Shown here: positions 47,761-58,520 of the stretch, piece by piece
Layout: every line of letters begins with the position of its first letter
Numbering within the stretch: position 1 is the first letter of the stretch
Source of the DNA: Cymbomonas tetramitiformis
Lineage: Eukaryota; Chlorophyta; Pyramimonadophyceae; Pyramimonadales; Pyramimonadaceae
Length of the DNA: 64,000 nucleotides
Assembly: GCA_001247695.2 (NCBI GenBank)
Contig: LGRX02033459.1
Location: 51,041 to 115,040, forward strand
Direction: 5' to 3'
Position numbers and translations under genes: made by a program
Notes under the pieces: model-generated
Databases searched by the model: none
Seen by the model: the letters and a program-made list of their open reading frames with translations, nothing else
Told to the model about the DNA's origin: nothing

Positions 47761-48474
47761 ATGTATGAAATATATAATAATGATTGCTTTACAATTTTAC
47801 CAACAATTAAAAGTAATTCGGCAGATTTATTTATATGTGATTTGCCGTATAATCAGACTAATTGTTCTTGGGATAAAGATGTTATTGATTTGGATCAATT
47901 GTGGATACATTTAAAAAGAATAGGCAAAAAGAAATGTGTTTAAATATTTACAACAACAACAAAATATGGACATAATATCATTGAAAGCAATAAAAAATGG
48001 TTTAGATACGATTTAGTCTATGAAAAAACTATGGCTTTAGGATTTCACCACGCTAATCAAATGCCTTTAAGATCACACGAAATGATATATGTATTTTATA
48101 AACGTTTACCAACTTATAATCCAATAAAAATTGAAGGTAATAAACCATATGTTAGACAAGGGCAAGGACCTAGAACAGAATTATATACTCATTATACGGA
48201 TAGGACACCTACTATATGTTTAGATGGTAAAAGATTTCCTAGAAGTGTAATAAAGTTTTCTAATGGAAATTATAAAAGCAAACATCCTTGTGCGAAACCA
48301 TATAATTTATTTGAATGGTTAATAAAAACATATTCTGATGAAAATGATTTAGTCATTGATCCTTGTTGTGGTATCGGCACTTCAGGAATTGTTTCAAAAA
48401 ATTTGAATAGGAATTATATAGGAATTGAAATAAATAAAAAGTATTTTGATATAGCATTTGAAAACTCTTTTTAA
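47761..48474 (+). pseudogene. DNA methyltransferase, DPPY-type, nonsense codon
   Basis: 237 codons, homologous to 61852-62568. DLPY near residue 27-30, and the C-terminal SAM motif reads VIDPCCGIGTSG. An in-frame TAA at 47941 replaces the Tyr of the YIFSTTTKFGH segment of the homologues. Without read-through the product stops at ~60 aa, after the catalytic motif but before everything else. The downstream ORF from 48031 is not expected to be active alone. Confidence 0.88.
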
Positions 48475-48483
48475 AATGTAAAT

Positions 48484-51318
48484 ATGTTTTTTTTAAAAAG
48501 GATCGTGCAAGGGGATTTGAATATCTTTACAACGGCCGTCAAAGCCACCGAGCGATTCAATCTCTCAGTGGACGATGTACTAGAAGTCACCGTGTCAGAA
48601 GACGTGATCCTCTCGGTGGCCGAGCAGTTGACTCTGTTCTCCGATGGAGCGGCCAACGTCACCTCCGCATACAACATGGTTTTATCGACCGGTCACGATC
48701 TCTTGATGACCGCTGAAGCATCCACCGTATTGTCCACTGGCTCCAAACTATCCATGACCGTTGTGGACGATGTTACATTATCTCTTGGCAAAGACCTTTT
48801 AGTCACTTTAGAGAACGATATGACTCTCTCTGTGCAAGGTGATTTGAATATCTTTACAACGGCCGTCAAAGCCACCGAGCGATTCAATCTCTCAGTAGAC
48901 GATGTACTAGAAGTCACCGTGTCAGAAGACGTGATCCTCTCGGTGGCCGAGCAGTTGACTCTGTTCTCCGATGGAGCGGCCAATGTCACCTCCGCATACA
49001 ACATGGTTTTATCGACCGGTCACGATCTCTTGATGACCGCTGAAGCATCCACCGTATTGTCCACTGGTTCCAAACTATCCATGACCGTTGTGGACGATGT
49101 TACATTATCTCTTGGCAAAGACCTTTTAGTCACTTTAGAGAACGATATGACTCTCTCTGTGCAAGGTGATTTGAATATTTTCACAACGGCCGTCAAAGCC
49201 ACCGAGCGATTCAATCTCTCAGTGGACGATGTACTAGAAGTCACCGTATCGGAAGACGTGATCCTCTCGGTGGCCGAGCAGTTGACTCTGTTCTCCGATG
49301 AAGCGGCCAACGTCACCTCCGCATACAACATGGTTTTATCGACCGGTCACGATCTCTTGATGACCGCTGAAGCATCCACCGTATTGTCCACTGGTTCCAA
49401 ACTATCCATGACCGTTGTGGACGATGTTACATTATCTCTTGGCAAAGACCTTTTAGTCACTTTAGAGAACGATATGACTCTCTCTGTGCAAGGTGATTTG
49501 AATATCTTTACAACGGCCGTCAAAGCCACCGAGCGATTCAATCTCTCAGTAGACGATGTACTAGAAGTCACCGTGTCAGAAGACGTGATCCTCTCGGTGG
49601 CCGAGCAGTTGACTCTGTTCTCCGATGGAGCGGCCAACGTCACCTCCGCATACAACATGGATTTATCGACCGGTCACGATCTCTTGATGACCGCTGAAGC
49701 ATCCACCGTATTGTCCACTGGCTTCAAACTATCCATGACCGTTGTGGACGATGTTACATTATCTCTTGGCAAAGACCTTTTAGTCACTTTAGAGAACGAT
49801 ATGACTCTCTCTGTGCAAGGTGATTTGAATATCTTTACAACGGCCGTCAAAGCCACCGAGCGATTCAATCTCGCAGTAGACGATGTACTAGAAGTCACCG
49901 TATCGGAAGATGTGATCCTCTCGGTGGCCGAGCAGTTGACTCTGTTCTCCGATGGAGCGGCCAATGTCACCTCCGCATACAACATGGTTTTATCGACCGG
50001 TCACGATCTCTTGATGACCGCTGAAGCATCCACCGTATTGTCCACTGGTTCCAAACTATCCATGACCGTTGTGGACGATGTTACATTATCTCTTGGCAAA
50101 GACCTTTTAGTCACTTTAGAGAACGATATGACTCTCTCTGTGCAAGGTGATTTGAATATCTTTACAACGGCCGTCAAAGCCACCGAGCGATTCAATCTCT
50201 CAGTAGACGATGTACTAGAAGTCACCGTGTCAGAAGACGTGATCCTCTCGGTGGCCGAGCAGTTGACTCTGTTCTCCGATGGAGCGGCCAATGTCACCTC
50301 CGCATACAACATGGTTTTATCGACCGGTCACGATCTCTTGATGACCGCTGAAGCATCCACCGTATTGTCCACTGGTTCCAAACTATCCATGACCGTTGTG
50401 GACGATGTTACATTATCTCTTGGCAAAGACCTTTTAGTCACTTTAGAGAACGATATGATTCTCTCTGTGCAAGGTGATTTGAATATCTTCACAACAGCCG
50501 TCAAAGCGACCGAGCGATTCAATCTCTCAGTGGACGATGTACTAGAAGTCACCGTATCGGAAGATGTGATCCTCTCGGTGGCCGAGCAGTTGACTCTGTT
50601 CTCCGATGGAGCGGCCAATGTCACCTCCGCATACAACATGGTTTTATCGACCGGTCACGATCTCTTGATGACCGCTAAAGCATCCACCGTGTTGTCCACT
50701 GGTTCCAAACTATCCATGACCGTTGTGGACGATGTTACATTATCTCTTGGCAAAGACCTTTTAGTCACTTTAGAGAATGATATGAGCCTCTCTGTGCAAG
50801 GTGATTTGAATATCTTCACAACAGCCGTCAAAGCGACCGAGCGATTCAATCTCTTAGTGGACGATGTACTAGAAGTCACCGTATCGGAAGATGTGATCCT
50901 CTCGGTGGCCGAGCAGTTGACTCTGTTCTCCGATGGAGCGGCCAATGTCACCTCCGCATACAACATGGTTTTATCGACCGGTCACGATCTCTTGATGACC
51001 GCTGAAGCATCCACCGTGTTGTCCACTGGTTCCAAACTATCCATGACCGTTGTGGACGATGTTACATTATCTCTTGGCAAAGACCTTTTAGTCACTTTAG
51101 AGAATGATATGAGCCTCTCTGTGCAAGGTGATTTGAATATTTTCACAACGGCCGTCAAAGCCACCGAGCGATTCAATCTCTTAGTAGACGATGTACTAGA
51201 AGTCACCGTATCGGAAGATGTGATCCTCTCGGTGGCCGAGCAGTTGACTCTGTTCTCCGATGGAGCGGCCAATGTCACCTCCGCATACAACATGGTTTTA
51301 TCGACCGGTCACGAGTAG
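48484..51318 (+). CDS. Giant tandem-repeat protein, 109-aa repeats (327-bp units)
   Basis: 944 aa: a short start (MFFLKRIV), then about 8.6 copies of a 109-residue unit beginning QGDLNIFTTAVKATERFNL, ending at STGHE. Units differ at a few positions only, mostly silent (e.g. GTGTCA/GTATCG), with rare changes (G/E, S/A, S/L, V/D, T/S). Each unit contains ~6 sub-repeats of 16-18 residues of the form L-x-x-T-x-x-x-D-V-T-L-S-x-G, suggesting a beta-helix or beta-roll. The opposite strand of every unit is open too. GC is much higher than in the flanking PLEs. No signal peptide, membrane anchor or known domain seen. Might be an adhesin/fibre-like protein or an ORF-preserving satellite. Confidence 0.6.
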   Translation: MFFLKRIVQGDLNIFTTAVKATERFNLSVDDVLEVTVSEDVILSVAEQLTLFSDGAANVTSAYNMVLSTGHDLLMTAEASTVLSTGSKLSMTVVDDVTLSLGKDLLVTLENDMTLSVQGDLNIFTTAVKATERFNLSVDDVLEVTVSEDVILSVAEQLTLFSDGAANVTSAYNMVLSTGHDLLMTAEASTVLSTGSKLSMTVVDDVTLSLGKDLLVTLENDMTLSVQGDLNIFTTAVKATERFNLSVDDVLEVTVSEDVILSVAEQLTLFSDEAANVTSAYNMVLSTGHDLLMTAEASTVLSTGSKLSMTVVDDVTLSLGKDLLVTLENDMTLSVQGDLNIFTTAVKATERFNLSVDDVLEVTVSEDVILSVAEQLTLFSDGAANVTSAYNMDLSTGHDLLMTAEASTVLSTGFKLSMTVVDDVTLSLGKDLLVTLENDMTLSVQGDLNIFTTAVKATERFNLAVDDVLEVTVSEDVILSVAEQLTLFSDGAANVTSAYNMVLSTGHDLLMTAEASTVLSTGSKLSMTVVDDVTLSLGKDLLVTLENDMTLSVQGDLNIFTTAVKATERFNLSVDDVLEVTVSEDVILSVAEQLTLFSDGAANVTSAYNMVLSTGHDLLMTAEASTVLSTGSKLSMTVVDDVTLSLGKDLLVTLENDMILSVQGDLNIFTTAVKATERFNLSVDDVLEVTVSEDVILSVAEQLTLFSDGAANVTSAYNMVLSTGHDLLMTAKASTVLSTGSKLSMTVVDDVTLSLGKDLLVTLENDMSLSVQGDLNIFTTAVKATERFNLLVDDVLEVTVSEDVILSVAEQLTLFSDGAANVTSAYNMVLSTGHDLLMTAEASTVLSTGSKLSMTVVDDVTLSLGKDLLVTLENDMSLSVQGDLNIFTTAVKATERFNLLVDDVLEVTVSEDVILSVAEQLTLFSDGAANVTSAYNMVLSTGHE
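48512..51310. repeat. 327-bp tandem repeat array
   Basis: Units start at about 48512, 48839, 49166, 49493, 49820, 50147, 50474, 50801 and 51128 (partial). Exact 327-bp periodicity, no indels. Variants are shared among neighbouring units (for example ATGAGCCTCTCTGTG in the last two), typical of unequal crossing-over. Confidence 0.95.
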
Positions 51319-51588
51319 TATACTACCGATTATAGCCCACCACCCAAAACCCTAAAGACGATAATAAATGATTAATAAATACAAGAGAAAACCCTAAAGA
51401 AATAATTACGTAATAAATAGGGAATAAATTACGTGATTAAATGTGAGTACGATAAAAATAAATAAAAAATCTACGATAAAAAATAAATAAAAAATCTACA
51501 ATAAAAAGATAAAGATAAAATTGAAAGTAAATAAAAAGTAAATTATTTAATGTTTCAATAAGATATATGTTAATTGTTCTTAAATCAT
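51319..51588. other. AT-rich left end of PLE-E
   Basis: CCACCCAAAACCCTAAAG and GAAAACCCTAAAG, then TAATTACGTAATAAAT and AAATCTACRATAAAAA repeats. The ACCCTA and TAATTACGTAATAAAT parts resemble the left end of PLE-D (40235-40470). No gene seen. Confidence 0.6.
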
Positions 51589-52017
51589 TTATTCTTCTTC
51601 AAATGATATGTCGAATTCCATATAACAAGCATCATCTATGTTCCTAATCTCTACGTGTAGTGTGCCTTTTATCACATACATGTTAACGCCAATATGATTG
51701 TACTCTTCTTCACCATAGTAAAATTTTCTCATAAGATTTAAAGCCGGAATTCTTTGACATTCAAAACCACCATTCATCTCAACTTCATCACACAAGTAAC
51801 GATGTAATAACACGGTGAATTGAAATTTCCAATTTACTTCACGGCATATGGGACACTTTTCAACATACTCATCACCTTGACTTTCTAATTTGCATATACA
51901 CTCATTACACATTGTACCTTCGTTGCAAACTTGACAAATAAAGTTGAATGTATCATAAGATTTGTGTTCAAAAGATTCAAGACAAATACAACAATGTTTG
52001 TTATCATTAGTATTCAT
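51589..52017 (-). CDS. RING-finger protein
   Basis: 142 aa. The N-terminal 65 residues form a RING-type zinc domain: CCICLESF, FICQVCNEGTMCNECICKL, KCPICRE. The spacing is C3HC4/C4C4-like, with Cys replacing the usual His. The rest (~75 aa) is beta-rich (NMYVIKGTLHVEIRNIDDACYMEF) and acidic at the end. Probably an E3 ubiquitin ligase targeting a host factor; inferred. A CACTTAAAGAG motif is ~25-40 nt upstream. In PLE-A the homologous upstream region is kept but this gene is replaced by the lipase. Confidence 0.8.
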   Translation of the reverse strand: MNTNDNKHCCICLESFEHKSYDTFNFICQVCNEGTMCNECICKLESQGDEYVEKCPICREVNWKFQFTVLLHRYLCDEVEMNGGFECQRIPALNLMRKFYYGEEEYNHIGVNMYVIKGTLHVEIRNIDDACYMEFDISFEEE

Positions 52018-52040
52018 CTTGCTTTGTTTACACTATTGAG

Positions 52041-52057
52041 TTACACTCTTTAAGTGG
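52041..52057 (-). promoter_or_regulatory. CCACTTAAAGAGTGTAA promoter-like motif
   Basis: Best example of the shared motif, 24-40 nt upstream of the RING ATG at 52017. Confidence 0.5.
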
Positions 52058-52103
52058 ATTTTATTTTTTGAGGTTTTTTGTCCCCCTGAAAAACCGAAGA
52101 AAT

Positions 52104-52322
52104 TCACACAATTAAATTAAAAGGAAATCTTGCAGGTCCTCGGTTGTTATTATTTGTTGGTAAATTTGCAATAGGTCGTGATGTCACTTGTGGTGATTGA
52201 ATATTTGCAGATTTAATTAACTTTTTCTTTTTGGAATATTTTTTACGAGGTTTCGTGCCTTTTTTGGAATGATATTCTTTGGCACATTTTTTTAATGTTT
52301 CGTTCCATTCAGCACGAGTCAT
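52104..52322 (-). CDS. Small Lys-rich conserved PLE protein
   Basis: 72 aa from the ATG at 52322 (MTRAEWNETLKKCAKEYHSK); a longer frame upstream begins in AT-rich intergenic DNA and is not conserved. Essentially identical to 6376-6594, including the NNNNRGPARFPFNLIV-type tail, showing recent common origin of PLE-A and PLE-E in this part. A TATATTAATATATATA stretch immediately upstream is a candidate TATA-like late promoter. Confidence 0.75.
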   Translation of the reverse strand: MTRAEWNETLKKCAKEYHSKKGTKPRKKYSKKKKLIKSANIQSPQVTSRPIANLPTNNNNRGPARFPFNLIV

Positions 52323-52350
52323 AAATGTGTATATATTAATATATATATAT

Positions 52351-53025
52351 TTATGGTTGATTAGCTCTACTTGCACGTTGTCCTCTTGTATACATTTGCG
52401 GACTTGCTTCTTCTTCTATAATTTCCACACCACTAATATCATCATCGTCATCATCAATATCTAAACGTGCAGGGCTAAGGGAATCTTTTTTAGCTGAATT
52501 GAATAATGCTTGTCTTACTAAAGGGGTTCTTCGTCCAGATTCACCTTGATTTTGGGGTGTGTTAAACGGAGATGAAGCTTGTAATAACATAGGATTTGGA
52601 ATAATTATTCCGGAAGGTCCAGATTCTCCTTGATTTATTGGAGTTGGTGACAAACTTTCTAAATATTTAACATCGTCATCATGTTCTGAATCAGGTGATA
52701 CATAACTTCTTGGAGTTTCTACATCAGATTCACTTAAATCTGCAAACCTTTGTAAATTGTCCGCTCTTGTATATTTTCCCGGAACAAAAACAATGACATC
52801 ACTTCTTTTCAAATTTTGAATCAAATCAACTGAATTTATCAAAGGACTTTGAGAAATAGAAGTATAGAATTCAACACTATTTTGAGAAGGAGCGGTCATA
52901 GCATAATTCTTAGAAGCTAATTTAGAATATCCTTGAAATATTGATTTATTAGATGCAGCATTTCTAAAGCCTAATTCGTTTAGACAATATTGTTTGACAA
53001 TATCATCAGTCAATATCTTTCGCAT
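52351..53025 (-). CDS. Acidic disordered PLE protein, intact
   Basis: 224 aa. The N-terminal ~100 residues (MRKILTDDIVKQYCLNELGF ... DLIQNLKRSDVIVFVPGKYT) are probably folded; the rest is low-complexity, with two NQGESG motifs (TPINQGESGPSG and TPQNQGESGRR), SPDSEHDDDVK and a DIDDDDDDISG tract, and ends in RGQRASRANQP. The only intact copy of this family with the complete layout. Repeated NQGESG could be a protein-binding or processing site; no known protease site is recognised. Function unknown. Confidence 0.7.
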   Translation of the reverse strand: MRKILTDDIVKQYCLNELGFRNAASNKSIFQGYSKLASKNYAMTAPSQNSVEFYTSISQSPLINSVDLIQNLKRSDVIVFVPGKYTRADNLQRFADLSESDVETPRSYVSPDSEHDDDVKYLESLSPTPINQGESGPSGIIIPNPMLLQASSPFNTPQNQGESGRRTPLVRQALFNSAKKDSLSPARLDIDDDDDDISGVEIIEEEASPQMYTRGQRASRANQP

Positions 53026-53049
53026 ATATTTTATAATATTACATATATA

Positions 53050-53247
53050 TTAATTGTTTCGTCTATTTTGTTGTCTATCCGCTGGATGAGGTGGTCTTAA
53101 AATTCTTCCATACCGCCTTAATTGATGACGAGCTTTACATTGAATTTTATTTCCAAGTGGACGATTCCCCGGTGCGGGGTCCTTATATCCACAATAAACA
53201 TTATTATTCAGCCTTCGTTGAGCCTGTGTTTGATTAGCTCTTACCAT
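53050..53247 (-). CDS. Small basic PLE protein (65 aa)
   Basis: From the ATG at 53247 giving MVRANQTQAQRRLNNNVYCG; an upstream ATG adds 11 hydrophobic residues that are not conserved. The core CGYKDPAPGNRPLGN, QCKARHQLRRYGRILRPPHP and Arg/Asn-rich end match 42529-42726. Intact. Confidence 0.75.
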   Translation of the reverse strand: MVRANQTQAQRRLNNNVYCGYKDPAPGNRPLGNKIQCKARHQLRRYGRILRPPHPADRQQNRRNN

Positions 53248-53276
53248 AACAATATATATAATACACATGATAAAAA

Positions 53277-54434
53277 TCATCGTAAATCAATTTCCGTTTC
53301 ATTATCTTTATTATTTTTATTTTGACTTCTTGTCCTTTTAGATATTCGATTAGAAGATGAGACACCTTCTTTCCTAAGAGTTCTTTCTTTTTTATTTTGT
53401 TTAGAAACTAATTCAGAAACTGTAGGTTCATCACTGGATTTCTTATTATTAGAATTGTTACCTTGGACTTCCAATAATTCTCGTGGTTTATATCGACGTG
53501 CCAAAGTTTCTTTACCGTCTTCGATGATATAACTCAATCCTTTCATAGATTTTACTTTATACATTTTTGTCGACCATCGTTGAGATTCTTTATCAAACGT
53601 TTTAGTTTTAATTTTAATCCTAACTTTATCACCCGGTTTTATATCTATTTTTTCAAGAAGCTTAGTCAATTTATTCCTTTTCAATAAAATATTTCTGATG
53701 GTCTTTGTTAGGTTCATATTATCAGGAGTTGATATATCGATATTTGCAGAATTTTGTGTACTATTATAATTTTTGACAACAGAATCCAAATAATCAATCC
53801 AGTTTACGGTGTCTTTACTTTTTTCTATTTTTTTAAATTTCAATTTTAATGTTCTATTGAATCTTTCTATCATACCCATAGTAGTATGGTCTTCGGTTTC
53901 ATTTAAATAATGCTCAATATTGTTGTCCTTTAATAATTTTTTCATAGATTTATTTGTAAATTCTACACCATTGTCAGTAGTCAATACATTCATTTTTGAA
54001 TCTTTTATTAACTTTTTAAAAGCAGGAATTATTCCTTCAGCAGAATCAATGTTTTTGTTATTTTTGTCTTTAACAGTTTTTGATTTTAATGGATATGCAT
54101 AAGCCTTTCGTGTATTGATATTGATAGCCGTCAATATAACGGAGTAGCCTCTATTTTGTTTTTTGAATTCAGGAATAAATGCTAAATCAGTCTGAACATA
54201 ATTCTTGTTAGGGTCTTTACCGTAAATAGGAAATAATTCTTTTCTATTAATTTTCTTTTTTTGAGAAAATGTTTGATTGACTTCAGTTGCTTCGATGGCT
54301 TCCTTAACTTGTTTTTGTGTGACCTTATAGCCAAGAGATTTTAATTTGGCCGTGAATGGTGATACAGCACTTAATCCTATTTCGGGGTCTAAATAAAAGT
54401 CTTGTATTTGTTTTTCAGTGATTGACTTGCTCAT
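53277..54434 (-). CDS. Retroviral-type (rve) integrase, intact
   Basis: 385 aa with DDE residues in YVQTDLAF, LTTDNGVEF and GMIERFNR (the residue before Glu-Phe is Val instead of Ser). C-terminal KPGDKVRIKIKTKTFDKESQRW domain and basic tail are complete. Two nt separate its ATG from the PolB stop, so the two are probably co-transcribed. Intact in spite of the damaged polymerase next to it. Confidence 0.93.
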   Translation of the reverse strand: MSKSITEKQIQDFYLDPEIGLSAVSPFTAKLKSLGYKVTQKQVKEAIEATEVNQTFSQKKKINRKELFPIYGKDPNKNYVQTDLAFIPEFKKQNRGYSVILTAININTRKAYAYPLKSKTVKDKNNKNIDSAEGIIPAFKKLIKDSKMNVLTTDNGVEFTNKSMKKLLKDNNIEHYLNETEDHTTMGMIERFNRTLKLKFKKIEKSKDTVNWIDYLDSVVKNYNSTQNSANIDISTPDNMNLTKTIRNILLKRNKLTKLLEKIDIKPGDKVRIKIKTKTFDKESQRWSTKMYKVKSMKGLSYIIEDGKETLARRYKPRELLEVQGNNSNNKKSSDEPTVSELVSKQNKKERTLRKEGVSSSNRISKRTRSQNKNNKDNETEIDLR

Positions 54435-54436
54435 TA

Positions 54437-57400
54437 TTATAAAGGAATATCTTTATGTCCCCAAGGTAGGATATTAAATGTTTCCCACTGAATATATGCT
54501 TTATCATAATTCAATGAAAATGATTTCGTTTCGGTTCGTGTTTCTATACCAAGAGCTGCATAATGTTTGTTTTCGTCAATTTTTCTCGGTTTTCTAAGAA
54601 CATCGTATTTTAATTCCACAATTTTTTCGTGATTGTATAAAATGATATCTTTAATTTCTTCATGATTGATACTTTGAGAATTTTCATAATTTAATGGAAA
54701 TCCTTTTACCTTAGTCATCGTTGTTCCATCAACAAATTTCAACGAATATGATTTAGGTGCGGTCGATACAAATTCAATACATTTCTTATATATTTTTTTC
54801 TTATCATTGTATAGCTCGTCAGTCAATTCTCCAAGATAATCACCAAGTTGTTCTGTGTATACTTGTTTGTTTGTTTCATTTTCGATGTATATCACCGAGT
54901 CAATATCATGAGATAGAACTTTACCAAATCCTACATCGTCCATAATGTTGAATGCTTGTTTATTTGGTGCATCTTCAATGTATACCACTGAGTCGGTATC
55001 GTGATATAAAACTTTGTCGAATCCTACATCGTCCATTAAATTGTATAATTTTATTCTTGCATGTGCAGTTGTAAAAACCCCAATAACTTCATTGACGGTA
55101 TAGTTCGTTTCAGAATATTCACTTAATACATTAAAACCAACTTGATATTTAACATCACCAGTTTTGTTTTTTATTGGCTGAATTAGAACATTGTCATTTC
55201 TTGAATCTGATAAAATATCATAAACTTCAGCACTATTCATGAATTTGTTTTGTCTTTTATTTGGTTTCAAACAATATCTACCCCACAAGTTGTTGAGAAA
55301 TAATTTAGCAATAGTTCTCAATCCTTCATTTTTATTTATTTTATCTTTTTCTAATAATATACCTTCCTTTTCAAAATATTTTTTAATATACAAATCTTTG
55401 TCTTTTTCGCTTTGTACCCACTCAGGATAATCGTTTGCCTCTTGTTTTATTTTTAAAAAAGTATTAATAAAACTTTCAAAAATAGTATAAGATGTATTTT
55501 CCCAGTGGACAATCTGATGTATTTTTTCAATTGTGTATCCTTTTTTCAACGATAATTTTACTTCTTCCGTGCACCACGTTCCAGTCATTTTTGTCAAAGG
55601 AAAAGTCAATTTCTCCATTTTAGACTGTCCCAAGGTCCTCAATGGTAAAACTGCCATTTCCAAATCATTTGGTGGAATTATGGTGCATTTTATAACTCCA
55701 AAGAATTGTTCAATATCAGTGACTCCTTTCAAATCAATTTCTTGATATATTTTTGTAGGATGACCTAATGGAAATTTACAATATTTCAAGACATAAGGAT
55801 ACAAGCTTGTGAAATCTACATACCTAATGGTTTCTCCTTTTTTACATTTATAATACAATCTTTTAGGGTCTGTTCTCCCACCAAATAATGCATCTCTGAA
55901 CACGATAGGTGTGTTATAACTATTTACGAAATCGATAACATTTTGGTCATTTTTTTGTAATTCTTTAAAATCACTTTCCCACATAATTTCTATGTTGTAT
56001 CCAAGACTTCGAATTTTTTCCAATCTTTTTTTGGTCTCATCGTACAGTTGATAAAATGTTTTATTTAAGGTATATTTTTTTCTAAACATATTCTTACCAT
56101 TTGTTTCTGGATTTCCATGCCAATAATCTCCAAGAAATTCATATATAGTATTTGTTTCAGGGTCATAACCATCGACATATTTGTGCCTTTCATTGTTTCC
56201 AAAATGGAAATGAGGAATTTTATATTCTTTGATTAAGTTATCAATTTTATTTGTATGTTTTACATATTCCAACCAAATGTCACCTATTTTTGATTGTTGT
56301 TTAGCTCCTATTATGACATTATTCAAAATAGCTATGGAATTTTCAGGCATATGCAAATATCTATGAATTGTTTGTGTCAATGATGCAATCGTTAAATAGG
56401 CTGTGGGGTCAATTTCTTCATTTGTAATTTCTAAAATTTTCTTTCTATATTCCATCCATCCTAATCGTAAAATTCTTACATCACTTTGACAATAATCTAA
56501 TATTTCTTTTTGCATATCAAATATATATTCATCGTTTGTCATTTGTTTATGCCACTCCAAAAATTCATTTCGGCTATCCTCTTTCATTTGATTATAACCA
56601 TAAAATGATATATCGGGAATTTCGCCTACATAATTTTTATTTTCAGGGGTATTAAACTTGTGAGGAAAAAAACCTTTCTTCTCACCTTTTAAATCGAATA
56701 TTTTTGAGAATTTACTCAATGGACTTGTTAAATGTAGATAGTTGTCCATTAATGTCACGTTTTGATATTTTAGATACATTATTTTACCACCATTTTGTAC
56801 CGTTTCAGGAATTTCATCCATCGTTGTTATTATGTATTCTATGATAAGTACATAATCATACTTACTACCATTATGTGCTATAAAAGTAAATCCTTTGTGT
56901 TTATTAGCAAATAAAAATTTGCAAACTTCTTCAATATTGTTGTGAATAAATGATTGTCCGTTTGAATATTGTGTAACACTCAGATTCACTTCGTGCTTTG
57001 TTTCATTGTATGCTTCAAAATCAAAAAATCCTATTTTACTTTCATCAACAACATCTTTTGGTTTCTTTGGTGTAATGTAACATTGATGCTCTCTCATGTC
57101 ACAATATAATTTACAATTTGGACAAAATTCATGTCCACAAATGTGTTCTTGTTCTTTTCTTATATCGTAAACCTTTTTACACTCACCTTTGCACCTATGG
57201 AAATGTTGACAAGCTGTCCCATTTTTGTGTAAATCATAACATTTCTGATTTGGAAATTTTATATTACAATCTTCACAGTGTATGGCTTTCTTCCAATCAA
57301 TAAATGGTTTGGTTCCCTTTTTTGAAAAGTCACACAATTTACTTTTACATTTAAAACACCTTGGTCGGTCGGCTATTCCATAAAATGCTTCGATTTTTGT

Positions 57401-58466
57401 TATTGGTTCGTAGTGTCCAATACTTGAATTTAAATGATAATAAACAAAATTCCATTCCGGTCTGTCGGGCAAACCTTCTTTACTTGGCGGATACATTATT
57501 GTACAACCCAAATCAGTCATTCCGTGAATTGTAATATTTTTGTTGAATTTTTCTTCAAAGACATGAATGTCATCAAAACCTATACCGTTTTCAGCATTAA
57601 ATTCTAATTCTTTCATTAAAATTATTGCTTCCCTTGTTAAACGATTTTTTATATTATTGCAAATATGATTGTAGACTTTGTATGTTATTTCTTCATTGTC
57701 TTTTTTATCTTTGTAATTCATAATTATGCAAGATTTAGCAAAACATTGTTCATCCTTGACGGTAATGCAACTCTTCTTTTGTTTCAATTCCTCCACAGAT
57801 TTTGGCACCGACAATGGTTGGCCCTTTCCATTAATTTTTTTGAAATTTAATAAAGAAATTGTGATGAAATTCACAGCCCCTCTATCATCTCCGGACTGAA
57901 TCATTCCTTCTAATTTTTTTGTAAAATTCGATTTCATTTTTTGCACTTAAAAATTCCGAAGAACCATCTTGAAAGTTTACACCAAACTGAAAATGTTTTA
58001 CATCTTCCGAAGCTTGGTCAATTTTTTTATTAATCAAATTAATCCAATAATTCAAAGGTTTACTAAGAAATCTATTAAACTTGATTTTCATAGATACTCC
58101 GGAATTTCCACCTTTATCGACAAAATCTTTTGTAACGTCTTTATCCGTAAATTGTTCTTCATATTCTTGTCTAGAAAGCAACTCATTAAGGACTATTAAG
58201 TCCTCATTTTCTTTTTCAAATTTCTTTATTTCTGATTGTAATTTTTGTTGTTTATTTTCTTTTGTAAATTCTTTGTCTATTTTCTTTTTTTCAATTTGAT
58301 TAATTTTACTCCATTGTTCCTTTGTTAATTGTCTTGAACTTGATGCTTTCAAATTTCCGGCCCTGTGGTTTTTGACTTTCTTGAGATTGGTTTTCGTTGC
58401 TTTGGTCAATGAAGCTTTGCCTTTATCATCTTTTTTGTCTTTATCATTAGACTTTTTCGGTGGCAT
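54437..58466 (-). pseudogene. Family B DNA polymerase, near-complete, one A7 frameshift and a duplicated motif C
   Basis: About 1,342 codons. The Lys-rich N-terminus (MPPKKSNDKDKK) reads to about 57,920, where an A7 run (six in the consensus) shifts the frame; the second ORF runs 57946-54437. It has the Cys/His region (RCFKCKSKLC ... CPNCKLYC), Exo I FFDFEAYNE, Exo II FIAHNGSKYDYVLI, Exo III YCQSDVRILR, motif A DFTSLYPYVL, motif B LFLNNLWGRY and motif C YHDTDS. A 93-bp tandem duplication around motif C gives a second, degenerate copy (SHDIDS). All catalytic residues are otherwise present. The promoter-like motif is at 58500-58520. Confidence 0.93.
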
Positions 58467-58499
58467 TATTATTATACAATATATTTCTTATTACTAAAT

Positions 58500-58520
58500 T
58501 GTAACGTATTCTTTAGGTGG
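58500..58520 (-). promoter_or_regulatory. CCACCTAAAGAATACGTTAC promoter-like motif before PolB
   Basis: Same site and same GTTAC extension as in PLE-D (47351-47371). Confidence 0.45.

Larger units (their letters stand above)
40205..48474. mobile_element. Polinton-like element D (PLE-D), heavily decayed
   Basis: Contains a SAP-like ORF, an F-box-like ORF, a Lys-rich protein, a broken acidic protein, the basic protein, an intact integrase, a broken PolB, the ~110-aa protein and a broken DNA methyltransferase, in the same order as PLE-E. The left end has AACCCTATG repeats and TAATTACGTAATAAAT, resembling the left end of PLE-E. No TIR was found by eye. Confidence 0.75.

Noticed and set aside
48471..51293. 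103-aa minus-strand ORFs in each 327-bp unit
   Set aside because: Interrupted once per unit and antisense to one continuous 944-codon frame; mirror effect of the plus-strand ORF's composition.
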